A DNA stretch of 61,750 bases from Bacteroidota bacterium (GTDB lineage: Bacteria; Bacteroidota; Bacteroidia; Chitinophagales; Chitinophagaceae): assembly GCA_018266455.1 (NCBI GenBank), contig JAFEAJ010000025.1:224-61973 (forward strand), in the 5' to 3' direction. Numbering within the stretch: the stretch's first letter is position 1; each line of letters starts with the position of its first letter. Positions 60,368 to 61,750 of this stretch are shown piece by piece. A model generated the notes under the pieces. The model saw only the letters and a program-made list of their open reading frames with translations, ran no database searches and was not told the origin of the DNA. The position numbers and the translations under genes were made by a program.

Positions 60368-61210
60368 TTATTGTTTGTTGCTATACAAAGATTGAACTTC
60401 ATCAGCCGTTAAAGCTGTCCCATATAATCTAAACTGGTCAATGGCATTGCCGGCCTCCCAGTTTTGCCCCCAACCCATATTGGGGATATTGCTGTTCCCT
60501 GCTATGTCAAATTCTGTAATTTTAGAATTATCCATATTCGCTGCGCCATGGCTTCCCCAGGATTGAGTATTTGGGTTAGCAGAGCCATCAACATACAATG
60601 TCATTACTGATGCAGTAGCATCATACACAAATGCCAGGTGGTGCCACTGGTTGTCCATTATGCCATGGACTGCTGTTGAGCCGGCCCATTGGAACCAATT
60701 GTCAACAAGATTAGCATCAACACAGTCAATTTTTAAAACGGCTGAGTCGTTATTATTCCCCCAGTCAAACAAGCCGAACATGGAAGCCCCGGCCCAATAG
60801 CCATTTGATGAAGCAAAGCAGAAAAAGAAAGCAGAGTTTCCCTTTGGTATCCCATTGCGCTTTTCCCAGAAGGAAATGGTGAAACTGCCAGCAGTCGATA
60901 TAAAATCATTAGCACCGGCATACTTTATGTAATCAGTGCCATCTCCAACAACGCATTGCCCTGAAATGCCAGGAGCAGACTGTAATGGGTTGTTGGAGGG
61001 GAAATCTGCCCGGATGCTATCAACTGCATTCATCAGGGGATTGGAGCTTGTGCCATCAAATGCTGCATAAAACTTCAGTGGGCCACCCGGAGGGTTTGCG
61101 TCTTTGGGATAATTGCCTAAAGCAGGGCGGCTTAATTTTTGGCAGCTTACAACAAAGATGGATAAAGCCAGCAAAGAAAATAAGCAGCGATATTTATTTG
61201 TATATTTCAT
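60368..61210 (-). CDS. LamG/concanavalin A-like lipoprotein
   Basis: The 280-residue protein has a lipoprotein signal (IFVVSCQKL, Cys at about residue 22), then a short linker containing YPKDANPPGGPLKFYAAFDG, typical of SusE-like positions in polysaccharide utilisation loci, and a LamG/laminin G-like jelly-roll (about 60-275) with TISFWEKRNG, WHHLAFVYDATASVMTLYVDG and DQFRLYGTALTADEV. It is probably a surface glycan-binding protein. ATG 61210 is chosen over 61243 because it starts the signal peptide directly. It lies 47 bp after the SusD stop. Confidence 0.87.
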   Translation of the reverse strand: MKYTNKYRCLFSLLALSIFVVSCQKLSRPALGNYPKDANPPGGPLKFYAAFDGTSSNPLMNAVDSIRADFPSNNPLQSAPGISGQCVVGDGTDYIKYAGANDFISTAGSFTISFWEKRNGIPKGNSAFFFCFASSNGYWAGASMFGLFDWGNNNDSAVLKIDCVDANLVDNWFQWAGSTAVHGIMDNQWHHLAFVYDATASVMTLYVDGSANPNTQSWGSHGAANMDNSKITEFDIAGNSNIPNMGWGQNWEAGNAIDQFRLYGTALTADEVQSLYSNKQ

Positions 61211-61257
61211 GTTTAACATTTTTTGAATAACAAAAATTAGCAAAACCGATAGGCTTT

Positions 61258-61750
61258 TTAATAATTCGGGTTTTGTTGCAACTGGCCCAAAAACTGATCA
61301 ATAATCGGCTGGGGTATCGGGTACAGCGCATTCTTAGGCTGATATCCTAAACTGCCCAGCGCAGCCGGCGCATCGCCCCATCTCACCAAATCATAAAAAC
61401 GATAGCCTTCCATGGCAAATTCCCAGCGCCGCTCATTTTTGATTGCCTGCCGCATTTGGGCCTGGTTCACAAATGGGATGTAGGGAACATTGATACGGGT
61501 AGCGGCTGAATCTCCATTTGCCCGGCTTCTGATGAGTTCCAGGTTGGCAGCAGCAGTAGCCCCATCACCTGATTCATTAGATGCTTCGGCCAGCATTAAT
61601 ATCACATCTGCATAGCGCAAAATCCGGTGGTCAATCCAGTCTGCCCCGCCATTGTTGCCAATTTGACCGGTATATTGCCTCATTTGCGGATCGGAATATA
61701 CTTTCTTGTTCCAGTACGGCTGGTCGAGCAAAACGCCGGGGTTATATGCA
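61258..61750 (-). CDS. RagB/SusD family nutrient-binding protein, 3' part only
   Basis: This is the C-terminal part (about 163 residues) of a SusD-type surface lipoprotein; the reading frame stays open to the window edge, so the gene is cut rather than truncated. Diagnostic SusD motifs are IDHRILRYADVILMLAEASNE, LELIRSRANGDSA, IKNERRWEFAMEGYRFYDLVRWG and the terminal ALYPIPQPIIDQ. SusD proteins bind glycans above a SusC TonB-dependent channel, so a SusC gene is expected just outside the window to the right. The end of the gene is followed by the LamG lipoprotein. Confidence 0.95.
   Translation of the reverse strand, partial: AYNPGVLLDQPYWNKKVYSDPQMRQYTGQIGNNGGADWIDHRILRYADVILMLAEASNESGDGATAAANLELIRSRANGDSAATRINVPYIPFVNQAQMRQAIKNERRWEFAMEGYRFYDLVRWGDAPAALGSLGYQPKNALYPIPQPIIDQFLGQLQQNPNY

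Noticed and set aside
1..61750. tRNA, rRNA or riboswitch genes
   Set aside because: No T-loop, acceptor-stem or conserved riboswitch sequence was seen by eye; tRNAscan-SE and Infernal with Rfam would be decisive.

Overview
The window looks like chromosome from a Bacteroidota bacterium, most likely of the Chitinophagaceae type. The grounds are type IX secretion (T9SS) and gliding parts (GldJ, PorV, a PorP/SprF-like protein, a cargo protein with a C-terminal sorting domain), a SusD-type glycan-binding protein, bacillithiol synthesis (BshA), Bacteroidota-restricted families (DUF4292, DUF4834), -7 promoter boxes of the form TAnnTTTG, and almost no Shine-Dalgarno sequences. No rRNA, tRNA, CRISPR array, insertion sequence or prophage was seen. 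Genus-level placement is inference.

From 1 to 43 kb the window is mostly housekeeping genes in short operons on both strands. These cover cell-wall sugar and nucleotide salvage (anmK, upp, dut), DNA repair (3-methyladenine glycosylase), thiol, purine, NAD and isoprenoid synthesis (bshA, purD, purF, nadC, ispF), central metabolism (icd), peptide uptake (POT family), T9SS (gldJ divergent from porV), envelope genes (EI24, DUF4292 lipoprotein, EnvC-like protein, a PpiC/SurA-like chaperone) and the translation/transcription operon rimP-nusA-infB. Decayed gene pieces lie at about 21.1-21.5 kb and 31.7-31.9 kb. A 46-residue cysteine-containing lipoprotein gene lies at 32.2-32.4 kb.

The most unusual non-coding structure lies between bshA and a large T9SS cargo gene (8965-9567). 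It is a tandem array of 12 full units and one partial unit of 48-49 bp, each carrying a short perfect hairpin with 6-bp arms and a 3-nt loop. In three units the loop is inverted (TCC becomes GGA). The same 13-nt core, as two facing copies, forms isolated 58-59 bp inverted elements at 5511-5569 and 16006-16063, with a lone half at 7630. This looks like a REP/BIME-like family plus a local expansion of it.

From 44 kb to the right edge, all genes are on the minus strand and form a polysaccharide utilisation region. Read in transcription order it holds a SusD-type protein (cut by the window edge), a LamG-like lipoprotein, a strong terminator, a seven-haem c-type cytochrome lipoprotein, an 1100-residue VCBS/FG-GAP + ASPIC/UnbV lipoprotein, three consecutive GH144-type (PF10091) hydrolases, a Gfo/Idh/MocA oxidoreductase, a GH43 with a discoidin-like domain, a NagB-type sugar-phosphate deaminase/isomerase, an SGNH hydrolase and a GH3 beta-glucosidase. 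GH144 enzymes plus GH3 point to beta-1,2-glucan (sophoro-oligosaccharides) as a likely substrate. The GH43, SGNH and NagB-like genes suggest a more complex or amino-sugar-bearing glycan. The cytochrome and VCBS/UnbV pair inside the same gene string is the least explained part.
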